Source: DATFXF01 sp035258565 (GTDB lineage Bacteria; Acidobacteriota; Terriglobia; Acidiferrales; UBA7541). Taken from it: a stretch of 22,985 nucleotides of DNA. Made by a program: the position numbers and the translations under genes. Location of the stretch: the NCBI GenBank assembly GCA_035258565.1, contig DATFXF010000315.1, positions 1-22,985 of the forward strand, in the 5' to 3' direction. How positions within the stretch are numbered: position 1 is the stretch's first letter; every line of letters starts with the position of its first letter. This document shows, one piece after another, positions 1-7,612 of this stretch. Below the pieces are notes generated by a model, which saw nothing but the letters and a program-made list of their open reading frames with translations, ran no database searches and was not told where the DNA came from.

Positions 1-361
1 GGTACAGCGTCTCTTCGATCCTGGGCGGAATCGCAAAATCAGCAAACTCCACGAGCAGGTAGTTCTTCTGGTTGAGAGTGTAGCGGGTGGGGTGTCCGTT
101 CAAATCCTCGAGATTCTCAAAGCTCAGGTGGAAGTCACAACCCGTGGCCAGCATGAGCCGCTCGCCCAGGTGGGTCTGGAGTTCCCTCCGGCGCTGGTCG
201 ATTAGATGAGGATCAAAGCGAAATTGATCGTTCGCATGCGGCGTGGCTACGACATAAGTAATTCCATCGGCAATCGCCATCTCCGCCATGGCGATGGCTT
301 CTTCCAGGGAGTCCGGACCATCATCCAGTCCAGGCAGGATATGACAGTGAATATCAACCAT
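1..361 (-). CDS. CpsB/YwqE-type protein-tyrosine phosphatase (PHP family), 3' end beyond window
   Basis: The visible 120 residues are the N-terminal half of a PHP-fold metal-dependent phosphatase. Seen: the protein opens with DIHCHILPGLDDGP (residues 3-16), the first metal-binding motif of the CpsB/CapC/YwqE family, and ATPHAND (about 39-45) supplies the next histidine. The family is usually about 250 residues, so roughly half is missing beyond base 1. Known of the family: it dephosphorylates the tyrosine autokinases (Wzc/CpsD type) that control capsule and exopolysaccharide chain length. Neighbour: it lies 86 bases downstream of the XrtA-type ATPase on the same strand, a pairing that fits an exopolysaccharide export locus. 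The start is the ATG read from 361. A histidinol-phosphatase-like PHP enzyme is less likely given the motif and context. Confidence 0.85.
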   Translation of the reverse strand, partial: MVDIHCHILPGLDDGPDSLEEAIAMAEMAIADGITYVVATPHANDQFRFDPHLIDQRRRELQTHLGERLMLATGCDFHLSFENLEDLNGHPTRYTLNQKNYLLVEFADFAIPPRIEETLY

Positions 362-447
362 TCTTGGATGGAGGATACCGTAGGGACTGGCAGTCAACAA
401 CGAAGAATCGATCGAGCCATCCCGAGACTTATCGATTGTGTTCCGTG

Positions 448-1968
448 CTACTCCTCTCGCCTCTTGCCCGTAAATGCTGCCGGTATCTGGTTGGCTGCCG
501 GAGCCTGCCATTCCTGTTGTGAGCCAGGTTTCCCGGCGCCTTCCTCCCGAACACTACCTACCTCGGCCGTATCCAAGACTTTTCTCAGCTTTCCGGCCCG
601 CCGCGGAAGCAGGATCAATCGGCCAGCCTCAATTTGATGGGGATCTTTGAGTCCCGGATTGAGCGCACAGATTTCCTCAAAGAGCTCTTGGTCGAAGCGC
701 CCCAGGTAACGAAGGCTGATCTCTTCGAGACTTTGTCGCGGTTCGGCGACCACAATCAGGTTGCTTGATGAAACAGCATCGTGCGGGCCAGAATCGAACA
801 TGGGCTTGAGCGCAGAGCCCCTGGAAGTGGAGTTCTCGCCAAGACTCGCGCCCTGTTGGTCTGCGGCCAGACTTCGCATGACCGTGCCGAGTCTTCCGAA
901 GGCCAGTAACAATGCGAATGCGCCCAGCATGAGAACGCCTTTCAGGACCCGGCCCCAGCCGAGCTGCCCGACCGGCCGATAGGTAAGTCGAAGACGGGCA
1001 GGAGAAGCGATTTGAGGAAGAGTGTCGGAGCGTAACTGTCGAGCGATCGAACCCACATCCAGGTTCGCCGCAACTTCTTCGACGATCCCCCGGCCGATTC
1101 TCTTGCGCCTCCGGACGTATCCCAACGACAGCGCGTTAAAGCAAAGGTTATTAATGTTCCGCGGGACGCCCTGGCTTTGCTCTCGAATCATGGCCAGGGC
1201 CTCTGGCGCGAAGAGTGGGTCGCCAGAATATCCAGCTACCTTGAGCCGGTGCTCGATGTAAGCGACCGTTTCCTCATCACTCAACGGTTCTAGGCGACTC
1301 AGGATGGCCATTCGCTGACGCAATTGCGAGAGGCTGGGACGCGCCAGTTTCTCCGCCAATTGGGGCTGTCCGGCAAGAACAATTTGCAAGAGCTTCGCGT
1401 GCGGCATCTCAAAATTGGAGAGGAGGCGTATGGTTTCCAGCACCGGATCCTCAAGATTCTGCGCTTCGTCAACGACGAGCACAAAGCGCTTGCCTTGGAG
1501 CATCTCGTTGAATAAGAGCCGGTTCAGTTTGTAGTGCATGGCGAAGAGATCCATTCCGGAGCTATAGACACCCAGCTCATCGAGCAGGTAGCGGAAAAAC
1601 TCACGAGAAGTGCACTGCGTCTGGAACAAGAACACTGTGCGCGCGGAAGGCCGCAACTCCTCCAGGAGTTGATATAAGAGAGTGGTTTTACCCATGCCTG
1701 GCTTGGCGATGAGCGCCAGGAATCCCCGGTCACTCTGGATGCCGTAAGTCAGCGAGACCAGGGCCTCGCGGTGCGTCTGGCTGGGATAAAGGTAGGCCGG
1801 GTCTGGAGTGACGCCGAAGGGTTGCTCGCGCAAGCCGTAAAAGTCGAGCAGCATCGGCCCGACGTGTCCCTGATCTACCTCGCTCGAAGGGGAGCAAGGT
1901 TCGGGAGCTTCCTTGGCTTTGAGGCTCGTCAATGACCGATCGGTTTCCGTACCTATTGAGTTCGTCAT
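448..1968 (-). CDS. ExeA-family AAA ATPase with C-terminal LysM-like domain (XrtA/PEP-CTERM-associated type)
   Basis: A 506-residue P-loop ATPase of the ExeA/GspA type. Seen: an N-terminal FYGLREQPFGVTPDP block (43-57) typical of ExeA proteins, Walker A AKPGMGKTT (88-96), Walker B FVLVVDEAQ (162-170), a QGVPRNINNLC sensor-2-like block (266-276), one membrane segment (about 342-359), then a LysM-like domain (about 404-456) ending in a low-complexity tail. Known: such ATPases with a C-terminal peptidoglycan-binding domain accompany exosortase-linked exopolysaccharide loci and are thought to link export to the cell wall. The ATG at 1968 is preceded by a purine-rich GAGGAAAG ribosome site. The CpsB-type phosphatase follows on the same strand. 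The family is clear. The exosortase link is inferred, since no exosortase or PEP-CTERM gene lies in the window. Confidence 0.88.
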   Translation of the reverse strand: MTNSIGTETDRSLTSLKAKEAPEPCSPSSEVDQGHVGPMLLDFYGLREQPFGVTPDPAYLYPSQTHREALVSLTYGIQSDRGFLALIAKPGMGKTTLLYQLLEELRPSARTVFLFQTQCTSREFFRYLLDELGVYSSGMDLFAMHYKLNRLLFNEMLQGKRFVLVVDEAQNLEDPVLETIRLLSNFEMPHAKLLQIVLAGQPQLAEKLARPSLSQLRQRMAILSRLEPLSDEETVAYIEHRLKVAGYSGDPLFAPEALAMIREQSQGVPRNINNLCFNALSLGYVRRRKRIGRGIVEEVAANLDVGSIARQLRSDTLPQIASPARLRLTYRPVGQLGWGRVLKGVLMLGAFALLLAFGRLGTVMRSLAADQQGASLGENSTSRGSALKPMFDSGPHDAVSSSNLIVVAEPRQSLEEISLRYLGRFDQELFEEICALNPGLKDPHQIEAGRLILLPRRAGKLRKVLDTAEVGSVREEGAGKPGSQQEWQAPAANQIPAAFTGKRREE

Positions 1969-2582
1969 TCTTCTTTCCTCGCTCGAGGGTCAAAATTCAT
2001 GTTTCATGTCCTTCGCGATGGCCCCGATTCTGCCGCATGTGGACCGAGTGAGCAGGCGACAGCTCTGCGGTAGATATCGAAAGTGTTAACCCCGGGCTCT
2101 TTTCCGCTGGCCATGTATCTGACCCAGAATCATACGCGCGTGTTGACGGCAGCCCGGCGGCGACACCACCAACGGTAGGCTCCCCATTGATCACCCCGAC
2201 TGTGCCCCGGGAGGGGACGTAGGTATCGGGTTGTCCAGGTTGGGAACGTCAAAGGCCAAGAAGGCAGAGACCGAGCGACGGATTGCGCTGCGACGGAGTG
2301 GCATGACTTCCTGCACAAGCGCACATTCGAGGAGCCAGAGCCCTCCGCTTGTAAACACCCGCCTAGATCAGCCAGCAATTCCTTCACCAATTGCTTCTTC
2401 TTGAAAACAAGAACCTTGGCGTACTGCCCCCCCAGCCGGGCAACCGCATTCCACTTTCCCGGTACACCCTTGCCCAATCGCTCAGGCCACCGTGCGTTCC
2501 GGGCTTCTCGTTTACGAGCTCCGGTCCGAGCTAACCACGGCTACGCTTTCAAAGGGTATGGATATACTTAGCCCATGTAGCC

Positions 2583-2714
2583 GTGCTCACCGTGGGAGTC
2601 TCCCTTGGGTTACCACTGTTTCTGTACATGCGGGAACGCAACCTGGAGCAAGGACTCAACAAGAACGAAAACAGCCTCAGTGAGAACTCATCCTTTCCGG
2701 TGAGTCGTATGTGA
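2583..2714 (+). CDS. Possible 43-residue membrane peptide or 3' gene remnant
   Basis: A frame open from 2535 to the TGA at 2712-2714 encodes a hydrophobic stretch (LTVGVSLGLPLFLYM) followed by a charged tail (RERNLEQGLNKNENSLSE). This is the layout of a one-pass membrane peptide or of the end of a larger protein. There is no ATG upstream of the hydrophobic part. GTG at 2583 is the only usable start, and no good ribosome site precedes it. It lies 153 bases before the carbamoyltransferase start on the same strand. I do not recognise the family. Equally possible is the 3' remnant of a lost gene, or chance. Confidence 0.25.
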   Translation: MLTVGVSLGLPLFLYMRERNLEQGLNKNENSLSENSSFPVSRM

Positions 2715-2854
2715 ACGCCCTTCGAAGGCAATCCGACTTTCTCGCAGAATGAACTCTTCCTTGCCTTGCCAATTGCGCCAAGGCCGCTCTGGGCCCAGGT
2801 GGACGCCCGATCTGGCCCCTTGTAAACTCCGCTTGAACCGAGGATGGGCACACG

Positions 2855-2859
2855 GGAGG
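2855..2859 (+). promoter_or_regulatory. Shine-Dalgarno GGAGG that selects the TTG start of the carbamoyltransferase
   Basis: GGAGG sits 8 bases before TTG at 2868. The upstream ATG at 2844 has GAGG directly abutting it with no spacing, so it is a poor start. Translation from 2868 begins MRILGLSALAHD, which matches the usual N-terminus of NodU/CmcH carbamoyltransferases. Confidence 0.65.
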
Positions 2860-2867
2860 TAAATGGA

Positions 2868-4595
2868 TTGCGCATTCTGGGACTTTCTGCCCTGGCCCAC
2901 GACCCCGCGGCTGTGCTGCTCGGCGAAGAAGCGATTGAAGCGGCCACCGAGGAGACAAAGCTGGTGCGCTCGCGGACTGTCGAAGGCATCCCGCGCCAGG
3001 CGATTCATTTCTGCCTAGAACGCGCCCGAATTGGCTGGGGGGACCTCGATTACATTGCCATGGCCAGCCGCCCCGTGCGCACGTGGGCCCGCCAGACGTG
3101 GTTGCGGACCCGCGTCGCACCCTTCGCTCCCGTCGCCAGCGGCTACTATGAGGCGAAGGCGCTGGGCGAGCTGGCCCGCGAGCTGAATAATGACCGTCTC
3201 CTGCGGAGAATGGACAGCCGCGCGAAGAGCCAGGTGGTACACCTGGAGCACCATCTGTGCCACGCGGCCAGCGCTTTCTATGCCTCGCCCTCGGATCAAG
3301 CGCTGGTGCTTACACTCGATGAACAAGGGGATGGCCGCTCGGGCATGTTGGCGCTCGGAGAGGGGACAAGGCTCCGGGTGCTCGAGTCCATCTCCTTTCC
3401 CCACTCGCTCGGCTGGGTGTACTCGCAGATCACAGACTTGCTCGGCTTCACGCCGCACCGCGATGAGCATAAGACGCAATGGCTCAGCCTTGAGGGCACG
3501 CCAGATTTCGAGAATGTTTTTCTGGAGATGTTCGGTAGCAGCCGAGGTGAGCTGCCGCACCTCGATTTCAGCTTTTTCAACCGCGGCCTGGCCGGCCGTA
3601 TCGCTTTTTCCCGAAAATTCTATCGGCGGCTGGGTATCGAGTGGGATGCCTCGGGCGACCCCTGGGCTCGGCCGGTCGCAGCTGCGAGTGAGGATAGGAA
3701 GCGTCAACTGGCGAGCAGCGTGCAACAGGCCTGCGCGCGCACTGCTGCGGAGTTGGCCGAGACTTATCGCAAGAAGACGGGCGCGCGCGTGCTGTGTCTC
3801 GCCGGCGGAGTTTTTCTGAACCCGCTGCTGGTGGCTTTTATCGAGAGGAACACTGGCTTCGAGCAGGTATATGTGCAACCCGCCGCGGGGAATGAAGGCA
3901 CGGCGCTGGGTGCGGCCTGGCTCGTCTGGCACCAACTGCTGGGGAAAGCGCGCCGCGAGCCGCCAGCGCACCTGTACTGGGGCCCCGCGTACTCGAACCA
4001 AGAGATCAAGCAGGTTCTAGACAACTGCAAGTCGAGCTACCGCTGGCTGGAAGGAGATGGAGAGAAGGTCGAGGATACTCTTCGGCTTCTCGAAGCGGGC
4101 AAGATTGTGGCCTGGTATCAGGGAGCAGCCGAGTTTGGCCCGCGCGCGCTGGGCCACCGGAGTTTGCTGGCCTCGCCCTGGGCGCCCTACGTGAAAGAGA
4201 ATCTTAACGAGTACGTGAAACACCGCGAAGCGTTTCGCCCTTTTGCGCTTTCCGTCCCGGCCGAAGACAGCCCCGCATATTTCGACTGCTCTCCCCCGGG
4301 ACGTTTCATGGCCACCATGGGCTACGTGCGGCAGCAATGGCGCGAGCCGCTGGCCGGTTTTCTCCTGCCCGGCGACCAGGTGCGCCTGCACCTGGTCGAT
4401 CGCGCGGTGAATCCGCCGCTCTGGCGGCTGCTGAAGCGCGTGGGCGAACGCGGACAGGCCCCCCTGCTGGTGAACACATCGTTCAACCTGTTTGGCGAGC
4501 CTTTGGTCATCTCGCCGCGGGATGCAGTTCGGAGTTTTTACTGTTCTGGAGTCGACGCCCTCGTGATCGGCAATTTCTCTTTGACCAAGGGCTAG
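2868..4595 (+). CDS. Carbamoyltransferase, NodU/CmcH family
   Basis: A 575-residue enzyme of the family that transfers a carbamoyl group from carbamoyl phosphate, through a carbamoyl-adenylate, to a hydroxyl of a sugar or other acceptor. Seen (numbered from the TTG at 2868): RILGLSALAHD at the N-terminus, the metal-binding LEHHLCHAAS (126-135), TLDEQGDG (149-156), CLAGGVFLNPLL (about 310-321), GPRALGHRSLLA (424-435) and NTSFNLFGEP (536-545). Both the Kae1-like N-terminal part and the C-terminal part are complete, at about the family's usual length. It is the first gene of a plus-strand unit, with ugd following after 80 bases. That context suggests the acceptor is a surface polysaccharide sugar, perhaps a heptose or uronic acid. 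The acceptor cannot be read from the sequence. Confidence 0.9.
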   Translation: MRILGLSALAHDPAAVLLGEEAIEAATEETKLVRSRTVEGIPRQAIHFCLERARIGWGDLDYIAMASRPVRTWARQTWLRTRVAPFAPVASGYYEAKALGELARELNNDRLLRRMDSRAKSQVVHLEHHLCHAASAFYASPSDQALVLTLDEQGDGRSGMLALGEGTRLRVLESISFPHSLGWVYSQITDLLGFTPHRDEHKTQWLSLEGTPDFENVFLEMFGSSRGELPHLDFSFFNRGLAGRIAFSRKFYRRLGIEWDASGDPWARPVAAASEDRKRQLASSVQQACARTAAELAETYRKKTGARVLCLAGGVFLNPLLVAFIERNTGFEQVYVQPAAGNEGTALGAAWLVWHQLLGKARREPPAHLYWGPAYSNQEIKQVLDNCKSSYRWLEGDGEKVEDTLRLLEAGKIVAWYQGAAEFGPRALGHRSLLASPWAPYVKENLNEYVKHREAFRPFALSVPAEDSPAYFDCSPPGRFMATMGYVRQQWREPLAGFLLPGDQVRLHLVDRAVNPPLWRLLKRVGERGQAPLLVNTSFNLFGEPLVISPRDAVRSFYCSGVDALVIGNFSLTKG

Positions 4596-4675
4596 GTACC
4601 TTGGAGACATTTCTCTCCTTGCTGCCAGCAGGGGTTGGGCGAGAGAATAAACAACGGAAGGAGGCGGGAACCGGC

Positions 4676-6028
4676 GTGCGAATCTCGGTGATCGGTTGCG
4701 GGTATGTGGGATTGGTGACGGGCGGATGCCTGGCCGAAACCGGCCACCAGGTGATGTGTTCGGACAACGACGAAGCGAAGATAAGGACGCTCCAGGCCGG
4801 CAAACTGCCAATCTACGAGTCGCACCTGGACGAAATCGTGGTCAAAGCTCGTCACCAAGGCCGCCTCGCCTTCTCCGGAGATGTAGCCGAATCCGTCCAC
4901 GCGGGGGACGCCCTTTTCATTTGCGTGGGCACGCCGCCGCTGGAGACCGGCGACGCCGATCTCTCCGCAATCGACCGCGTCGCACGAGTGATCGCCACCG
5001 AGTCGCGCTCCCCGAAGCTGGTGATTGAGAAGAGCACCGTGCCCGTCCAGACCGGGCAACAGTTGAAGCGCGCCCTAGAGGTTTACGGCCGCAACAAGAG
5101 CGTGACATTTCGCGTGGCCTCCAACCCGGAGTTCCTTCGCGAGGGCACCGCGGTAGAGGATTTCCTGCACCCGGACCGCATCGTCATCGGCGTAGAAGAC
5201 GAGGTCGCCGAGAAACACCTCCGAGAGATCTATGCGCCGATTCTCGAGGGCCGGTTCAACTGCCCCGTCCATGCGCCCGCTTGTCCCCCGGGGACCAAGC
5301 CACCGCTGCTCGTGACCACCATCAACAGCGCGGAACTGATCAAGCATGCGTCGAATTCCTTTCTGGCGCTAAAGATCTCTTACACCAACCTTCTTGCCGA
5401 CCTTTGTGAGAACCTCGGCGCCAGCGTGGATGAAGTGACGCGGGCCGTGGGCATGGACCCGCGCATCGGACCTCACTTTTTGCGCGCCGGAATCGGCTTC
5501 GGAGGCTTTTGCCTTCCCAAAGACGTCCAGGCTTTCATTCGGCTGGCTGAGCGCGCCGGCGTTGACTTCAGCCTGCTCAAAGAGGCCGAACGGGTGAACA
5601 AGCAGCGCATCGCTCTCTTCCTGCAAAAGATCCGCCGCGCGCTGTGGGTGGTGAAAGATAAGCAGATCGGCGTGTTGGGCCTGGCCTTCAAACCCAACAC
5701 CGACGACATTCGGTTTGCGCCAGCCATCGAAATCATCGAACGACTGCTGGCGGAGGGCGCCCACATCCGCGCCTGCGATCCGGAAGCGATGGAGAAGGCG
5801 CGCGCGGCCTTCCCCGACCTGATGTACAACCGCGATCCGTACGAGGTCGCCAAGGACGCGGACCTGCTGCTGATTGTCACGGAATGGGAGGAGTTCCGCT
5901 CTCTTGATTGGGAGCGCATTCGCACCGCGATGGCGCGGCCGCTGGTGCTCGACGGTCGCAATCTGCTCGATCCCGCGCGGATGAAGGACCTGGGGTTCGA
6001 ATACCACTCCATTGGTCGGCCGGACTGA
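4676..6028 (+). CDS. ugd: UDP-glucose 6-dehydrogenase
   Basis: A 450-residue NAD-dependent dehydrogenase that oxidises UDP-glucose to UDP-glucuronate in the cytoplasm. Seen: Rossmann motif VIGCGYVGLVTGGCLA (6-20), FICVGTPP (81-88), EKSTVPVQT (118-126), NPEFLREG (150-157), and the catalytic cysteine in GFGGFCLPKD (Cys279). The C-terminal UDP-binding domain carries GLAFKPNTDDIR. The start is GTG at 4676, 11 bases after a strong GGAGG (4660-4664). The reading frame stays open upstream to 4337, but that part lies inside the carbamoyltransferase gene and does not resemble the family. The product is the substrate for the UDP-glucuronate decarboxylase encoded at 7604-8551, so UDP-xylose could be made here. 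GDP-mannose dehydrogenase is the nearest alternative, but the motifs favour UDP-glucose. Confidence 0.92.
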   Translation: MRISVIGCGYVGLVTGGCLAETGHQVMCSDNDEAKIRTLQAGKLPIYESHLDEIVVKARHQGRLAFSGDVAESVHAGDALFICVGTPPLETGDADLSAIDRVARVIATESRSPKLVIEKSTVPVQTGQQLKRALEVYGRNKSVTFRVASNPEFLREGTAVEDFLHPDRIVIGVEDEVAEKHLREIYAPILEGRFNCPVHAPACPPGTKPPLLVTTINSAELIKHASNSFLALKISYTNLLADLCENLGASVDEVTRAVGMDPRIGPHFLRAGIGFGGFCLPKDVQAFIRLAERAGVDFSLLKEAERVNKQRIALFLQKIRRALWVVKDKQIGVLGLAFKPNTDDIRFAPAIEIIERLLAEGAHIRACDPEAMEKARAAFPDLMYNRDPYEVAKDADLLLIVTEWEEFRSLDWERIRTAMARPLVLDGRNLLDPARMKDLGFEYHSIGRPD

Positions 6029-6050
6029 AGGGTTGCTCGAGGACTCCTAC

Positions 6051-6668
6051 GTGGAAGCGAATGCCGTTCGGAAATTGGTCGTTAGGTCACTTCGTGAGGG
6101 GGTGGCGCTCCGCTTGCAGCTCGTTGAGGACTGCACCTCCGAAGTCCTGCGGGCAGCACAAGCGATTCACAAGACGCTCCAGCGTGGCGGCAAGATCTTG
6201 CTTTTCGGCAATGGGGGCAGCGCCGCGGATGCCCAGCATATGGCCGCAGAATTCGTCGGGCGGTTCGCGCGCAACCGGGGGCCCTTGCCAGCGATGGCCC
6301 TGACAACGAACACATCGATTCTAACCGCCCTCGGGAACGATTATGGATTCGAGCAGATTTTTGCGCGCCAGGTGCGAGCCCTCGGACGTCGTGGTGATGT
6401 GGCGATCGTGATCAGCACCTCTGGACGCTCGCCCAATATCCTTGAGGGTGCCCGGGCAGCTCGCAAACTCGGCTTAACGACCATTGCCTTGACCGGAGGG
6501 GCCGGAGATCGACTCCTCCGCGTGGTCGACATCGGACTCCGGGTGCCCTCCAAGAACGTCGCCAGGATTCAGGAGTGTCACATAGCCCTCGGGCACATCC
6601 TGTGCGAAATTACCGATGCGCTCCTCGATGCCCGTGGCAACGCTGGCCGGGCCAGAAGGTTCCGATGA
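6051..6668 (+). CDS. gmhA: GmhA-type phosphoheptose isomerase (SIS domain)
   Basis: A 205-residue SIS-domain isomerase. GmhA converts sedoheptulose 7-phosphate to heptose 7-phosphate, the first step of ADP- or GDP-heptose synthesis. Seen (numbered from GTG 6051): phosphate-binding GNGGSAADAQH (53-63), AEFVGRF with the expected glutamate (67), STSGRSPN (122-129), ALTGGAGD, and QECHIALGH with Gln174 and His177, where GmhA keeps active-site and zinc residues. Start choice: GTG 6051 has CGAGGA 7 bases upstream and gives a normal family length. TTG 6012 (overlapping ugd by 17 bases) and TTG 6033 are alternatives with poorer ribosome sites. The stop overlaps the next start as ATGA. No GmhB, HddA or HldE partner is in the window, so the final sugar is unknown. 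DiaA is a less likely alternative. Confidence 0.85.
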   Translation: MEANAVRKLVVRSLREGVALRLQLVEDCTSEVLRAAQAIHKTLQRGGKILLFGNGGSAADAQHMAAEFVGRFARNRGPLPAMALTTNTSILTALGNDYGFEQIFARQVRALGRRGDVAIVISTSGRSPNILEGARAARKLGLTTIALTGGAGDRLLRVVDIGLRVPSKNVARIQECHIALGHILCEITDALLDARGNAGRARRFR

Positions 6669-7612
6669 ACACCCTGATCACCGGTGGGGCAGGATTCATC
6701 GGATCGCACATCGTAGATGCTGTTCTCGCCGAAGGCCATCACGCCGCCGTTGTAGACAACCTTGCCACCGGGAAAACGGCGAATTTGAACCCGACTGCCC
6801 GGTTCTATCAAGTGGACATTGCGAGCCGGGATGCGCTCGAAGAAGTCTTCGCCCAGGAGCGCCCCGTGATCGTTAGTCACCACGCGGCCCAAACCGACGT
6901 TCGCCGATCGATGGCCGATCCCTCGTTCGATGCCCGCGTGAACGTCCTTGGATTTGTAAACCTCCTCGAGCTATGTGTGAAGTACAAGACCCAAAAGGTG
7001 ATCTTTGCTTCCACCTGCGCGGTCTACCCGGAGCCGCGCTCTCTGCCCGCGGAAGAAATTCATCTGGTTCAGCCTCTCTCCGCCTACGGGGTCTCCAAGT
7101 ATGTGGGCGAGAAGTATATGGAGTTTTACCGCGGCGTTTATGGCCTTCGCTCGACGATCTTCCGCTATGGGAATGTCTACGGCCCGCGTCAGGATCCCAA
7201 GGGCGAAGCCGGAGTCGTCGCCATCTTCTGCGAGCAGTTGCTCACTGGCATTCAGCCCACCTTGTTTGGGGACGGAAACAAGACGCGCGACTATATTCAT
7301 GTGGACGACGTGGTGTCAGCGAACCTGCTGGCGATCCAGGGTGCTGGCGACGGCGAAGTTTTCAACCTGGGTTGGGGGATCGAGATCAAAGACTTCCAAG
7401 TTTTCGAGACCGTTCGCGACGCGCTCGCTTCGCAGGCGGAACCGCGCTACGCCCCGAAACGCCCCGGAGAAATGAATCACATCGCCCTGGACAGCAAGAA
7501 GGCAAAGCGGCTGCTAGGCTGGAGCCCGCGCGTCACTTTCGCGCAAGGGATTCCCCTGACGGCGGCCTACTACAAGAAGAAGTTCAATTTAAAAAGTAGC
7601 GAATCAGCTTAA
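6665..7612 (+). CDS. NAD-dependent sugar-nucleotide 4-epimerase, GalE-like (extended SDR)
   Basis: A 315-residue extended short-chain dehydrogenase, most like the bacterial/archaeal UDP-glucose 4-epimerase group. Seen: nucleotide-binding GGAGFIGS (7-14), HHAAQTDVRRS (72-82), catalytic Ser/Thr in FASTCAVY (114-121), YGVSK (Tyr141, Lys145), and NVYGPRQDPKGEAGVV, which is common in this subgroup. The start ATG overlaps the gmhA stop by 4 bases (ATGA), so the two are translationally coupled. The real substrate could be UDP-glucose, UDP-GlcNAc or UDP-glucuronate. The neighbouring ugd makes the last plausible, but sequence alone does not decide. Its stop overlaps that of the facing decarboxylase gene by 9 bases. 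Confidence 0.85.
   Translation: MNTLITGGAGFIGSHIVDAVLAEGHHAAVVDNLATGKTANLNPTARFYQVDIASRDALEEVFAQERPVIVSHHAAQTDVRRSMADPSFDARVNVLGFVNLLELCVKYKTQKVIFASTCAVYPEPRSLPAEEIHLVQPLSAYGVSKYVGEKYMEFYRGVYGLRSTIFRYGNVYGPRQDPKGEAGVVAIFCEQLLTGIQPTLFGDGNKTRDYIHVDDVVSANLLAIQGAGDGEVFNLGWGIEIKDFQVFETVRDALASQAEPRYAPKRPGEMNHIALDSKKAKRLLGWSPRVTFAQGIPLTAAYYKKKFNLKSSESA

Larger units (their letters stand above)
1969..2867. other. Gene-poor spacer between two divergent polysaccharide units
   Basis: About 0.9 kb with no convincing full-length gene on either strand. It must hold the promoters of the divergent ATPase and carbamoyltransferase genes, but I could not find a clear -35/-10 pair for either. Two items stand out. 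One is a minus-strand coding-like stretch around 2421-2444 (peptide VARLGGQY) that recurs near 8811. The other is a plus-strand hydrophobic reading frame ending at 2714. The region may contain decayed genes. No transfer RNA, SRP, tmRNA or RNase P hallmark was seen. Confidence 0.5.

Noticed and set aside
206..637. Plus-strand frame across the PHP phosphatase and ATPase ends
   Set aside because: It is antisense to two well-supported genes and shows no protein character.
2130..2477. 115-residue minus-strand frame in the left spacer
   Set aside because: Apart from the patch at 2421-2444 it has no recognisable domain, its later part is Arg/Trp-rich, and no ribosome site precedes it. Kept only as a finding.
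3015..4001. 328-residue open frame antisense to the carbamoyltransferase gene
   Set aside because: Mirror frame of a well-supported gene, with no family resemblance.
4337..4675. Upstream extension of the ugd frame
   Set aside because: It overlaps the carbamoyltransferase gene, has no Ugd-like residues, and a strong ribosome site marks GTG 4676.
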